Of a stretch of DNA of 64,000 nucleotides, positions 18,051 to 26,313 are shown piece after piece; the first letter of the stretch is position 1, and each line of letters begins with the position of its first letter. This DNA is from CBDDKZ01 sp965230415 (lineage in GTDB: Bacteria > Bacteroidota > Bacteroidia > Cytophagales > JAAEPT01): NCBI GenBank assembly GCA_965230415.1, contig CBDDKZ010000005.1:1736001-1800000 (forward strand). The letters run 5' to 3'. The notes beneath the pieces were generated by a model that did no database searches, was not told the origin of the DNA, and saw only the letters and a list, made by a program, of their open reading frames with translations. The translations under genes were made by a program, and so were the position numbers.

Positions 18051-18854
18051 TTATACTTCAAGCACCTCTTTAAAAGTCTTAAACACTCCAGTGTCACGCT
18101 TATCAAGCACCGCCCAAAATATGGTATCAAAACAAGCTGAAAATTCATTATTAATCGCTTCCTGAAACAATTGTGCAATAAGCAAAGGGTCGTTTTTGAA
18201 AACTCCACACCCCCACGCCCCTAGAACCAGGTATTCATAATTGTGATAATGGGCAATTCGCAAAACCTTATGTATGCGTTTCCTCATCACTTCCTTTATC
18301 TTAGCAACCTTATCGGGCTCATTCCTGTGAACTACTCCAGTATTCACAGCAGGGGCAGTAAGAAATGACACCAAATACCTATCAATATTTTTTCCACTGT
18401 CATCTTTAAATACCGGAACATCGGGTGAATAAATCATATGATCGAGATAAAAATAGGAATCAAAAGCTCTATTTAACTCATAATATTCCCAATTAGCCGT
18501 CAATGAAGCGTACAGCGCACTTGAACGAGCCAAACTCTCTTCTTGTGCTTGCGCTCCGTTCAGAAAACCTCCTCCCGGATTTTTGGCGCTTGCAAAATTC
18601 AAACAAAATATTCTTCTTTTCGCAGCACTTAATATTTTGCATGCTTCCAGTGTGCTACAGTTTTCAACGAGCTGTTTTGTCGCAAAAGTTTTAGCTTTTT
18701 GAAGTTCATATGTTTCAATTTGCTGCTGGTATAAAATGGAATTTGCGACACTATATTTGATTTGCTCTTCAATAATAATGCTTTCGCCATTGAGCTTGTA
18801 ATATCCTTTTTCAATTATCGATAGGGTATCTTTGCTGATGGTCTTTCTGTTCAT
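18051..18854 (-). CDS. Bacterial-type poly(ADP-ribose) glycohydrolase (TIGR02452 family)
   Basis: 267 residues. The signature of PARG macrodomains, GGG-X6-8-QEE, is present at 92-106 (NPGGGFLNGAQAQEE). Further family stretches are VLGAWGCGVFKNDP, a macrodomain phosphate-binding loop, and the N-terminal helical extension of microbial PARG. It should remove ADP-ribose chains or ADP-ribose from proteins in the cytosol, or act on related NAD-derived metabolites. No ADP-ribosyltransferase or NADase gene is seen nearby. It is convergent with rsgA. Confidence 0.88.
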   Translation of the reverse strand: MNRKTISKDTLSIIEKGYYKLNGESIIIEEQIKYSVANSILYQQQIETYELQKAKTFATKQLVENCSTLEACKILSAAKRRIFCLNFASAKNPGGGFLNGAQAQEESLARSSALYASLTANWEYYELNRAFDSYFYLDHMIYSPDVPVFKDDSGKNIDRYLVSFLTAPAVNTGVVHRNEPDKVAKIKEVMRKRIHKVLRIAHYHNYEYLVLGAWGCGVFKNDPLLIAQLFQEAINNEFSACFDTIFWAVLDKRDTGVFKTFKEVLEV

Positions 18855-18944
18855 AACTGTTTTTTCGATTAATTAATGTAATTATTACGCAAATAAACAA
18901 TTTTTATATTTTACATCAAATTTTTATTTTTTGTCATCTAAAAG

Positions 18945-19010
18945 ATGATACGATTACTATCAGCGCTACTAGGACTTCTGTGCCTATTCACCGCCACAGG
19001 ACAGGCCTAA
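18945..19010 (+). pseudogene. Orphan signal-peptide remnant of a secreted protein
   Basis: ATG 18945 encodes MIRLLSALLGLLCLFTATGQA followed directly by TAA. This is a textbook Sec signal peptide with nothing behind it. No continuous frame follows until the IS110 transposase. It is probably the 5' end of a deleted or eroded secreted-protein gene. Confidence 0.5.
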
Positions 19011-19520
19011 ACTTTATCCAAACTGGAAAATGCAGACATGGTGTTCTTTGACTCTTTTGGTGTAATGAGCAACACAAGTAAGTTGATAGATATGGCCTCG
19101 ATAATGGAGGTCCCCTTTTCATCTCTTGATCTACAGCGTCTCATCAGGGAGTTGCCCGGGTAAACTCCTCCGTCATAATCAGTCGGGATAGCTTGTTTGT
19201 TCCCTGTAATAAAAAATCGATCTGTTTTATCAGCCATGAATTCAACGATAATGAATCAGTCCCATTACCTTTCCCATATCGGTACTATTGAAGATGCCGG
19301 CATACATTTGCTAAAAAGGTTCCATTTTGAAGGCCATAATTTTATCCTGGTAAACGTACTCAACTGCCAGAAAATTATAATTCTCGCTTACCCACATATT
19401 TCCGACTCACCCGAAACGATATGGACTTCAGACACATCAGCTCACGCTTCAACCGGATTTATTACGGTGTCGAATTACCACCATGATCAAGGCTAAATTC
19501 AATTGAGTTTTCACATTCAT
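19011..19520. other. Degenerate region, probably eroded coding sequence
   Basis: About 500 bp without a convincing intact gene. Short open stretches on both strands (up to ~99 codons, 19197-19496) have no recognisable domain. They sit between the orphan signal peptide and the repeat cluster before the IS110 element. It is best read as remnant sequence. Confidence 0.4.
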
Positions 19521-19524
19521 GTTG

Positions 19525-19711
19525 AAGGTTACCGAAGCAACCTTATTGCGCTAAATTACGGAATCACACAAACTGGATCCACACTTGTTTAAAGTAGATT
19601 TTCACTAAAAATTTCCGAAGGTTCTTTTTTTAACCTGGAAGGTTCCGCGTATTACCTTATAGGTGTATCGAAAAACCTTATAGGTTTCTCCAAATACCTA
19701 TAAGGTTTTCG
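19525..19711. repeat. Cluster of AACCTTATAGGTT-type inverted repeats
   Basis: At least seven half-sites of the form AAGGTT/AACCTT occur. They include TAACCTGGAAGGTTCC, ACCTTATAGGT (twice) and ACCTATAAGGT. The last two form a 16-bp hairpin: CGAAAAACCTTATAGGT (19669-19685) pairs with ACCTATAAGGTTTTCG (19696-19711) with one bulged A. It lies directly left of the IS110 element. Confidence 0.6.
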
Positions 19712-19779
19712 TCATGTAATGTCGTTACTGAGTACTCTAGCTAACTTAGATAATGTTAAATTAGCGAAGACCTTTAAGT

Positions 19780-19938
19780 AAGGCCGATTTTCAAATGTTG
19801 CTTAGAGCACCAAAGGTTTTCAGGTTGAGATGTTTGCGATAAGTACAGTGGTGGTCATTATCATCAAATGAACCCCGTTCAGTTTAATTTTAGCCAAAAG
19901 CACATCTTCTTAAAGGATATCTTCATTAAAAGTAAATA
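19780..19938 (+). ncRNA. Candidate IS110 bridge RNA region
   Basis: Non-coding left end of the element. A hairpin with a large internal loop is visible: TTTGCGATAA (19833-19842) pairs with TTATCATCAAA (19858-19868) around the 15-nt loop GTACAGTGGTGGTCA. IS110-group elements such as IS621 express a bridge RNA from this position with such guide loops. That this element does so is inference. Confidence 0.35.
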
Positions 19939-19941
19939 GTT

Positions 19942-21309
19942 ATGAGTAATACAGTAGAGATGCAAGTAGTTCATCCTCATGCGGCAGGCATTGATGTGGG
20001 GAGTCGTTCTCATTGGGTAGCGGTAGGTCAAGGGGCTGATCAGGTGAAAGAATTTGGAGTTTATCATCAAGACTTAGAGGATTTGGTTTTCTTTCTTAAG
20101 TCTCATCAGATACGAACGGTGGCATTAGAAAGCACAGGTAGTTATTGGCAGAATCTATACAGTCTCTTAGATGCCTCAGGATTTGAAACCTGTTTATGTA
20201 ATGGTAAATTCACCAAGCATATAAAAGGTAGAAAAACAGACATACAAGACTGTCAATGGATACAGAAATTACATATGCTGGGGCTTCTCAATCATAGCTT
20301 TTTACCTGAAGAAAAAACGGAAGTTCTTCGTACCTATTGTCGCCATCGAGATACGTTAATTAAGTCCGCTGCCCGTAGTAGTAATAAAATGCAAAAGTAC
20401 CTGCGTCTACTCAATTTGCGTCTTGATGTAGTGGTTCGAGACATTTGTGGTGCTACAGGCATGAAAATTATCCGAGCTATTTGTCAAGGAGAAACAGATG
20501 GGAAAAAACTAGCTTCATTCAGAGATAAAAGATGCAAGAAAAGTGAAGAAGAAATAGCCAAAGCATTGAAAGGAAATGGAAGAAAAGATTATCTGTTTAC
20601 CCTTAAGCAAGAGTTGGATACCTACGATTTTTATCAAGACAAGATTAAACAATGTGATCTTGAAATTGGAGAGCAACTTGATTACATCATAGTTGATGAT
20701 GAAAATAAAAAACAACACCTTCCCCCAAAGGGTAAGCGTAAACACAATAAAAACGATCCCAAAAACCTACATATTCAAAACTTATCGTATCAAATGTTTG
20801 AAGGAGTAGACCTCTCTCAAATAGAAGGTGTTAGTACGGCAACCCTGTTAACATTGATGAGTGAATTGGGGATAGAGGGGATCAGTAAGTTTGAAACAGC
20901 CAAGCAGTTTACAAGCTGGCTTAGGCTGGCTCCTAACAACAAAGTCAGTGGAGGCAAATTACTTTCCAGTCGTATTCCTAAAGGAAGTAATCGAGTAAAA
21001 ATAGCTCTACGCAATGCTGCTAATGTGATAGGAAATCAAAAGAAGTCTACACCGCTCAAAGATTTTTTTGCCAAAATATCATTCAGAAAAGGCAGAGCCG
21101 CAGCCATTAGTGCAACGGCTAGAAAACTGGCAGTAATCATATGGAATATGGTAACAAAAGGAGTGCCCTATAACAGAATAAAACTTCATGTCGATGAAGA
21201 CAAACAAAGAAATTCGGTCATCAAAAGAATAAAGAATCAGATGAAAAACTACAGCATAACCATAGATATGGTTCAAATAGAAGATAATCCCCCTTTAACT
21301 ACTTGTTAA
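19942..21309 (+). CDS. IS110-family transposase (DEDD recombinase)
   Basis: 455 residues. N-terminal RuvC-like DEDD domain: D18 (AAGIDVGSRSHW), E63 (VALESTGSYW), D100 and D103 (KTDIQDCQW). The C-terminal Transposase_20 domain starts near IEGVSTATLLTLMSELG and carries the nucleophilic Ser336 in NNKVSGGK. The Lys-rich middle insert (~200-280) makes it longer than the ~330-residue minimal members. The frame is intact and all catalytic residues are present, so the element may be active. Confidence 0.95.
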   Translation: MSNTVEMQVVHPHAAGIDVGSRSHWVAVGQGADQVKEFGVYHQDLEDLVFFLKSHQIRTVALESTGSYWQNLYSLLDASGFETCLCNGKFTKHIKGRKTDIQDCQWIQKLHMLGLLNHSFLPEEKTEVLRTYCRHRDTLIKSAARSSNKMQKYLRLLNLRLDVVVRDICGATGMKIIRAICQGETDGKKLASFRDKRCKKSEEEIAKALKGNGRKDYLFTLKQELDTYDFYQDKIKQCDLEIGEQLDYIIVDDENKKQHLPPKGKRKHNKNDPKNLHIQNLSYQMFEGVDLSQIEGVSTATLLTLMSELGIEGISKFETAKQFTSWLRLAPNNKVSGGKLLSSRIPKGSNRVKIALRNAANVIGNQKKSTPLKDFFAKISFRKGRAAAISATARKLAVIIWNMVTKGVPYNRIKLHVDEDKQRNSVIKRIKNQMKNYSITIDMVQIEDNPPLTTC

Positions 21310-21344
21310 AGTAAATTGATAAGGGAGTTAGTCAGTTTGGTACC

Positions 21345-21488
21345 TTAAGACTTCGCCTCGCGAGCATCACAACTACATGACCCTCCACAACCATCATCTT
21401 TACTAACAAAAGCTTTTCCGAAATGACGTATTAAAAAAACTACCGCCAAACTAAATATCCCTATAATTATTACTAGTTCCACTGTCAT
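21345..21488 (-). CDS. FeoB-associated Cys-rich membrane protein-like microprotein
   Basis: 47 residues: one membrane helix (VELVIIIGIFSLAVVFLIR), then FGKAFVSKDDGCGGSCSCDAREAKS. The single TM followed by a short CGGSCSC cluster is the pattern of FeoB-associated Cys-rich (p12-like) proteins, which sit beside ferrous iron uptake genes. Here the neighbour is hemB (start 30 bp after the hemB stop), also an iron/tetrapyrrole-related gene; no feoB is in view. The IS110 element ends just past its stop codon. Confidence 0.7.
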   Translation of the reverse strand: MTVELVIIIGIFSLAVVFLIRHFGKAFVSKDDGCGGSCSCDAREAKS

Positions 21489-21517
21489 CTAACACTTTTT
21501 GACCATCCTTGGTTCTA

Positions 21518-22489
21518 TTAGGCAAAAATTGACGCCACTTCCTTCGCAAAGTACGTCAGTATTATTGATGCTCCTGCCCTTTTCATCCCTAACAAGGTTT
21601 CCAGCATTACTTTTTCACCATCTATCCAACCCTTTTCTGCAGCCGCCTTTACCATCGCATATTCTCCGCTAACATTATAGGCACTAATGGGCAAATCAAA
21701 ATTATCTGCAAGGGTTTTTATAACATCCATATAGGCGAGTGCAGGCTTTACCATTAAAATATCTGCCCCTTCTTCATAGTCGAGCTCTCCCTCAATCAAT
21801 GCTTCCCGGGTATTTGCCGGATTCATTTGATAGGTTTTTTTATCACCAAACTTAGGCGCGGAGTCTAAGGCATCACGAAACGGGCCATAGTAGGCACTTG
21901 CATACTTCGCGGTATACGACATGATTGAGGTATCTGTATAATCGTTTTTATCAAGTAGCCGCCGAATGTAGCCTACACGACCATCCATCATATCTGATGG
22001 ACCGATGATATCTGCACCTGCTTGTGCCTGCACCACAGCCATTTTGCCTAAAATGTCCAGTGTCTCATCGTTTAATATCTTCCCGTCTTCCACCAGTCCG
22101 TCATGTCCGTCAGAGCTGTAAGGGTCCATAGCTACGTCGGTCATTAAAACAATGTCAGGAAAGGTTTCTTTCACCTTATTCAAAGCTCTGATGTACAAAC
22201 CTTCTCCATTGTGGCCTTCTGTGGCGTACTTATCTTTGAATTTATCTTCCAATGCAGGAAACAGGCAAAATCCCTTTATTCCCAATTCACAACATAATTC
22301 GATTTCCTTCAACAATAAATCAAGTGAGTACCTGTATATACCAGGCATAGACGGTATTTCCTCTTTCTTATGATCACCATCAATCAAAAACATGGGAAAT
22401 AATAGATCGTCGGTATGTAGTTTGTTTTCTTCTACCAGTGACCGCAAAGCGGCTGACTGTCTGTTGCGTCTGGGTCTTCGTTGCATCAT
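21518..22489 (-). CDS. hemB: Porphobilinogen synthase (delta-aminolevulinic acid dehydratase)
   Basis: 323 residues. Schiff-base Lys in LMVKPALAYMDVI, second active-site Lys in MSYTAKYASAYYGPFRD, and GADIIGPSDMMDGRV are all present. It condenses two 5-aminolevulinates to porphobilinogen in heme biosynthesis. The catalytic metal loop reads DVAMDPYSSDGHDG, without the three cysteines of zinc-type enzymes, so this is a zinc-independent (Mg/K-type) HemB. It likely shares a transcript with the Cys-rich microprotein. Confidence 0.97.
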   Translation of the reverse strand: MMQRRPRRNRQSAALRSLVEENKLHTDDLLFPMFLIDGDHKKEEIPSMPGIYRYSLDLLLKEIELCCELGIKGFCLFPALEDKFKDKYATEGHNGEGLYIRALNKVKETFPDIVLMTDVAMDPYSSDGHDGLVEDGKILNDETLDILGKMAVVQAQAGADIIGPSDMMDGRVGYIRRLLDKNDYTDTSIMSYTAKYASAYYGPFRDALDSAPKFGDKKTYQMNPANTREALIEGELDYEEGADILMVKPALAYMDVIKTLADNFDLPISAYNVSGEYAMVKAAAEKGWIDGEKVMLETLLGMKRAGASIILTYFAKEVASIFA

Positions 22490-22557
22490 TTGGAGCTTTC
22501 GACGAAGTTACGAAGTAGCGATTAATAATAAAAGGCCCTGACAAATATGCGCCTTCA

Positions 22558-23697
22558 TCAGCAAAATTCAACGTGATACATTTCTGACATCTTTTGATCC
22601 AGCATACTTTGTGGTATGCTTGCCAATAATATGTTGCGCAGTCTCCGTCCGTATTTCCAATGGGCAAGTTTACCTGTTGTCCACGATTGCCTTACAATGG
22701 TGTTTACTTTTTCTTTTCTTAGTGCTTCGAAAAGGCCGAAGGTGTTTTTTTCGGGATGCTGTGTTATCAGGTAACTCAAGTAGTGTGCATCTTCTATTGC
22801 CTGAGCTCCACCCTGCCCCATATTTGGGGTTGTAGCATGGCATGCATCTCCTATCAAACAACAATTTCCATGATACCATTTATCCAAAGGTACCAGGTCA
22901 AAAATATCATTCTTTAGTATTTTATCTATAGTGGTCGCTTCTATGAGGGAGCTAACCAATGGATAGAATTCACTAAATTTTGTTAATAGATCTCTTTTTA
23001 AAGTAGTGACATTATTTTCACTACCAGGTTTAGAACGCTCCACTGCAAACCAATAAACGCTATCCTCGGATATTTGTGATATACCAAAGCGTATGCCTTT
23101 GCCCCAAAGTTCCATTCCTCTGTTTTGAAAATCTTTGTCTAAGCGGTATAAGGCTATACCTCTCCAACACGTTTGTCCGGAATATCTTTTTTTACTTGTT
23201 GGGAAAAGCTGCTGGCGCACTCGGGAGTTAATACCATCCGCACCAATTAAATAATTGGTTTCTGTTGTGGTCTTGTCTTCGAAATTAACAAGCACGCTAC
23301 CTGTACTTGTTTGCTCAAAATGCGATAGACTTTTGCCTAGTTGTATTTTTTCTTTGGGAAGTTGCTCAAACAACAATTTTTGCAACTTCGCTCGATGAAT
23401 GGCAATGGTAGAAAAACCAAACTTTTCTTTTATAATACCTTGATTACTATCCGTTATTGGTGATAAATCTGCTTCTGCCAGGGTAATTCGATCAATCGTA
23501 TTTCCTTCTTTTCTAACATTTTCATAAATATCGAGAGATTTCAGTACCTTCAGGGCATTAGGCGCCAACCAAATTCCGGCCCCCACTTCATTCAATTGAG
23601 TACTACGCTCAAAAATTTGATAATCGATTCCTTTCTTTTCAAAAGCAAGGGCCGTAGTAAGCCCTCCTATTCCGGCTCCAATTATGGTGTATTTCAT
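22558..23697 (-). CDS. FAD-dependent monooxygenase (TetX/salicylate hydroxylase-like)
   Basis: 379 residues of the class A flavoprotein hydroxylase group. The FAD-binding GAGIGG motif lies at the N-terminus (TIIGAGIGGLTTALAFEKKG), YLIGADGINSRVR is the DG motif, and CCLIGDACHATTPNMGQGGAQAIEDA is the GD motif. It uses NAD(P)H and O2 to hydroxylate a small substrate that cannot be named from sequence. It starts 6 bp after the quinone-reductase-like gene, under the apparent control of the Crp-type gene upstream. Confidence 0.92.
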   Translation of the reverse strand: MKYTIIGAGIGGLTTALAFEKKGIDYQIFERSTQLNEVGAGIWLAPNALKVLKSLDIYENVRKEGNTIDRITLAEADLSPITDSNQGIIKEKFGFSTIAIHRAKLQKLLFEQLPKEKIQLGKSLSHFEQTSTGSVLVNFEDKTTTETNYLIGADGINSRVRQQLFPTSKKRYSGQTCWRGIALYRLDKDFQNRGMELWGKGIRFGISQISEDSVYWFAVERSKPGSENNVTTLKRDLLTKFSEFYPLVSSLIEATTIDKILKNDIFDLVPLDKWYHGNCCLIGDACHATTPNMGQGGAQAIEDAHYLSYLITQHPEKNTFGLFEALRKEKVNTIVRQSWTTGKLAHWKYGRRLRNILLASIPQSMLDQKMSEMYHVEFC

Positions 23698-23703
23698 GCT
23701 CTT

Positions 23704-24291
23704 TTATTTAATGCTCATCCCCAGCTTTTCAATTTTTTTTAACCAGTTAGTTCGATATTCATCTTTCGACAAGCGCAAAGGACCAATGGCAGTAATATCG
23801 ACTTTTTTAATGCCAATATAATTCAATGTAAGTTTTTTCATTGCGTAATGGCTTGGGCTTCTATTAATCAACCGATAATACCAGGTCGGTTGATCCATTG
23901 TGCAGATAATTCGCGATGTTTTGCCTGTAAAATAACGATCCCACCACACTGATCCTTCTCTTTTTTTGAAGGCAAACCCCGGTAACAGTACCCTGTCAAG
24001 GAAGCCTTTCATTATTGCCGGTACCGATCCCCACCAAACGGGATAAATCCATACAATATGCTCGGCCCACTTCAAATCTTCCTGTGCACTAAGTAAGTCC
24101 GGTTCGAGCTCCGTTCTTTTCCGGTAACCAAATTTCAAATTTATGTTAAATTTCAATTCTCTGATGCTTATTTCCCGTACTTCGGCCCCTGACTTTTCAG
24201 CGCCTCGCCTGTAAGCCAAGGCCAAACCATTATTATAACTTTCCTTATCCGGATGGCCATTGATAACTAACACTTTCTTCAACTGACTCAT
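23704..24291 (-). CDS. NAD(P)H dehydrogenase (quinone)/flavodoxin-like reductase
   Basis: 195 residues, flavodoxin fold: LVINGHPDKESYN at the N-terminus (FMN/FAD phosphate loop), HIVWIYPVWWGSVPAIMKGFLDRVLLPGFAF, and SRIICTMDQPTWYY. This is the KefF/MdaB/NQO-like family, which performs two-electron reduction of quinones. It forms a redox operon with the downstream monooxygenase and follows a Crp-family gene, 56 bp upstream, on the same strand. Confidence 0.93.
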   Translation of the reverse strand: MSQLKKVLVINGHPDKESYNNGLALAYRRGAEKSGAEVREISIRELKFNINLKFGYRKRTELEPDLLSAQEDLKWAEHIVWIYPVWWGSVPAIMKGFLDRVLLPGFAFKKREGSVWWDRYFTGKTSRIICTMDQPTWYYRLINRSPSHYAMKKLTLNYIGIKKVDITAIGPLRLSKDEYRTNWLKKIEKLGMSIK

Positions 24292-24347
24292 TGCTTTAGC
24301 TTTTATGTAAAAGTCTGATTTATCAGGAAGAAATCATTTGATCTAAA

Positions 24348-24929
24348 TCAAATTCGGGCATTGGCATGCCTAATTCTGCTCAATGTCTCAATAGTTATAC
24401 CCAAGTAGGAAGCGATATTAATTAGCGGCACGCGCATTTCAATATCGGGCCTCACTGCCAACAGGTTTACGTATTTTTGCTGTGCTGTTTCAAATTGCAG
24501 CGATGCAAGCCGATGTTGTTGCCTAAGCATGGTCTGAGTAATTGTTAACATACCCAGGCGCTCAAATTCTCTAAACTTGTCGGAAAGTGTATCGATTTGT
24601 TGCTTCTTCATCATCAATACAAGCGAAGGCTCCAGGGTTTCAATATAATGCGGACTTGGTATACCCGCAAAATAGCTCTGAATAGACGCAATAAATTCGT
24701 TCTCGAACGCAAACCAATCGGAGACATCTTTACCATCTTTTAAATAAAATGCCCTGAGGCAACCTTTACTTACATAGAAGGCTTCGTCTGAGTACTGACC
24801 TGCACTTACCAATGTGTGTCCTTTCGGCAATTCTAATAACGAAGCGTTAAGGGCAAATTCATGCATGCAGGCTTCTGGTAATTCGCTATAGTAAGTGGCA
24901 ATAGATGCAATTACTTCTTCTTTAGACAT
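24348..24929 (-). CDS. Crp/Fnr-family transcriptional regulator
   Basis: 193 residues. An N-terminal cyclic-nucleotide-binding-like jelly roll (HTLVSAGQYSDEAFYVSKGCLRAFYLKDGKDVSDWFAFENEFIAS) precedes a short C-terminal helix-turn-helix (VPLINIASYLGITIETLSRIRH). The cNMP phosphate-binding RxS motif of true Crp is not evident, so the ligand is unclear. Bacteroidota regulators of this type often control adjacent oxidoreductase genes, and that is the context here. It is divergent from the PorP gene. Confidence 0.88.
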   Translation of the reverse strand: MSKEEVIASIATYYSELPEACMHEFALNASLLELPKGHTLVSAGQYSDEAFYVSKGCLRAFYLKDGKDVSDWFAFENEFIASIQSYFAGIPSPHYIETLEPSLVLMMKKQQIDTLSDKFREFERLGMLTITQTMLRQQHRLASLQFETAQQKYVNLLAVRPDIEMRVPLINIASYLGITIETLSRIRHANARI

Positions 24930-25009
24930 GGGTTCTATTCTTAAGTATTACAGGCTAAAGTTACGGAAATACATGCACTTGATAAAAATTTCAAATTTTT
25001 TTATGGAAT

Positions 25010-25026
25010 AGTGTGAAATAGACACT
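25010..25026. promoter_or_regulatory. Possible operator in the crp/porP divergent region
   Basis: AGTGT-GAAATAG-ACACT, an inverted repeat with TGTGA on one side, loosely resembling a Crp-family site. It lies 81 bp upstream of the Crp-type gene and 47 bp upstream of the PorP gene. Confidence 0.3.
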
Positions 25027-25072
25027 CTTACCATAAACAATCAGCTAATTATCATCATTAAAACTTGCAGAT

Positions 25073-26296
25073 ATGAAGATTTTCAAGAATAAACCTGTCT
25101 TACTCACCCTGGCTTTGATCACTTCTTTTGCACTAAATGCACAGCAAAAGGAACAGTTCACACATTTTATGACCAACCAGTTTCTTGTTAATCCGGCCGT
25201 GTCGGGCGTTGAAGACTATGTAGATATAAAAACCGGCTACCGCAACCAATGGACCAATTTCCAGTCACACATCAACAACCCCGATGACGGAACTGCCCAT
25301 AATATAAGTCCAGAATCAAAATACTTGTCCATACATTCTCCTATTGGTAAACCGCATCACTCCAGAACTGCAAGATTGGATGATCACAACTGGATTGGTG
25401 TCGGTGCCATTTTCATGGACGACCGCACCTTTCCAACATACAGACAATACGCTTATTTAAATTTTTCCTACAATATGGAATTAACACCAAGCATTCATTA
25501 CGGAAGACAGCATGAAGATGGCTTACGTCTCGCCGTTGGTGCCAATTTCGGAGCTCAGCGATTTGGTGTCGATTATGACTACTTGTACGATTATGATTTA
25601 CTGGTTAATAACATTCCAATATCCGACAAGACGATACTAGCTCACAAAAACGCTGCATATTCAAAGATGCTGCCCGATGCTTCCGTAGGCGCTATGATCT
25701 ACTTTGGAAACCTCTTTCGTGTTGGATATACCACATTCCAACTGTTCCGAAATATCATATCTATGGATAATATCGAAGACAACGATAAACGTGTATACAC
25801 TCGCCATCACTTTTTCACTGCTTCTTCTAAATTTCAATTTGACGATACGGAACGTTTGTATGTTATGCCATCTATCCTGATCAAAAAAACGGATGCCTCG
25901 CCACCTTCTGTGGATATGAATGTTCGTCTTGACTGGATGGACAATTTCTATGGAGGCATTACTTATCGGGTACAATCGGCTCTTTCTTTAACGAGTGGTA
26001 TATTATTTGACCTCACACCAGACAAAAACAGGAACTACAATAATCACTTTGACATTGAGGTCGCTTATAGCTATGACATAACTATAAACGGGTTGAGAGA
26101 ATACAACAACGGAGGACACGAGCTAATTGTTGGCTTGCGCATAGAACCTAAACTGGATGACAGAAACCCTGAAGGAACCAAGCAATATAATAAACGCAAC
26201 AATGCGGATCTAAAAAGACACCAAGGAGCAAATCACCAGAAAATCGGACATCCGGGTAAAAGAAAGCAGAAAAAAAGAAAATCGATGGGGCACTAG
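25073..26296 (+). CDS. T9SS PorP/SprF-family outer-membrane protein
   Basis: 407 residues, intact. The signal peptide (LALITSFALNAQ) is followed by the family opening EQFTHFMTNQFLVNPAVSGV. Further landmarks are KTGYRNQWTNF, long beta-barrel strands, WMDNFYGGITYRVQSALSLTSGI, and EVAYSYDITINGLREYNNGGHELIVGLRI near the C-terminus. A very basic tail (RHQGANHQKIGHPGKRKQKKRKS) follows. PorP/SprF proteins serve as outer-membrane anchors or partners for T9SS cargo. No cargo gene is adjacent. Confidence 0.93.
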   Translation: MKIFKNKPVLLTLALITSFALNAQQKEQFTHFMTNQFLVNPAVSGVEDYVDIKTGYRNQWTNFQSHINNPDDGTAHNISPESKYLSIHSPIGKPHHSRTARLDDHNWIGVGAIFMDDRTFPTYRQYAYLNFSYNMELTPSIHYGRQHEDGLRLAVGANFGAQRFGVDYDYLYDYDLLVNNIPISDKTILAHKNAAYSKMLPDASVGAMIYFGNLFRVGYTTFQLFRNIISMDNIEDNDKRVYTRHHFFTASSKFQFDDTERLYVMPSILIKKTDASPPSVDMNVRLDWMDNFYGGITYRVQSALSLTSGILFDLTPDKNRNYNNHFDIEVAYSYDITINGLREYNNGGHELIVGLRIEPKLDDRNPEGTKQYNKRNNADLKRHQGANHQKIGHPGKRKQKKRKSMGH

Positions 26297-26313
26297 TTTA
26301 CTTTCTCTTACCA

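Larger units (their letters stand above)
19712..21344 (+). mobile_element. IS110-family insertion sequence (limits approximate)
   Basis: Transposase gene plus ~230 bp of upstream and ~35 bp of downstream non-coding DNA. No terminal inverted repeats are evident, as expected for IS110-group elements. The long left and very short right flank suggest the IS110 rather than the IS1111 group. The left limit is uncertain. The right limit must lie before the stop of the Cys-rich gene at 21345, or overlap it. Confidence 0.7.

Noticed and set aside
19197..19496. 99-codon plus-strand frame between PARG and IS110
   Set aside because: No recognisable domain and it lies in degenerate DNA; treated as eroded sequence.
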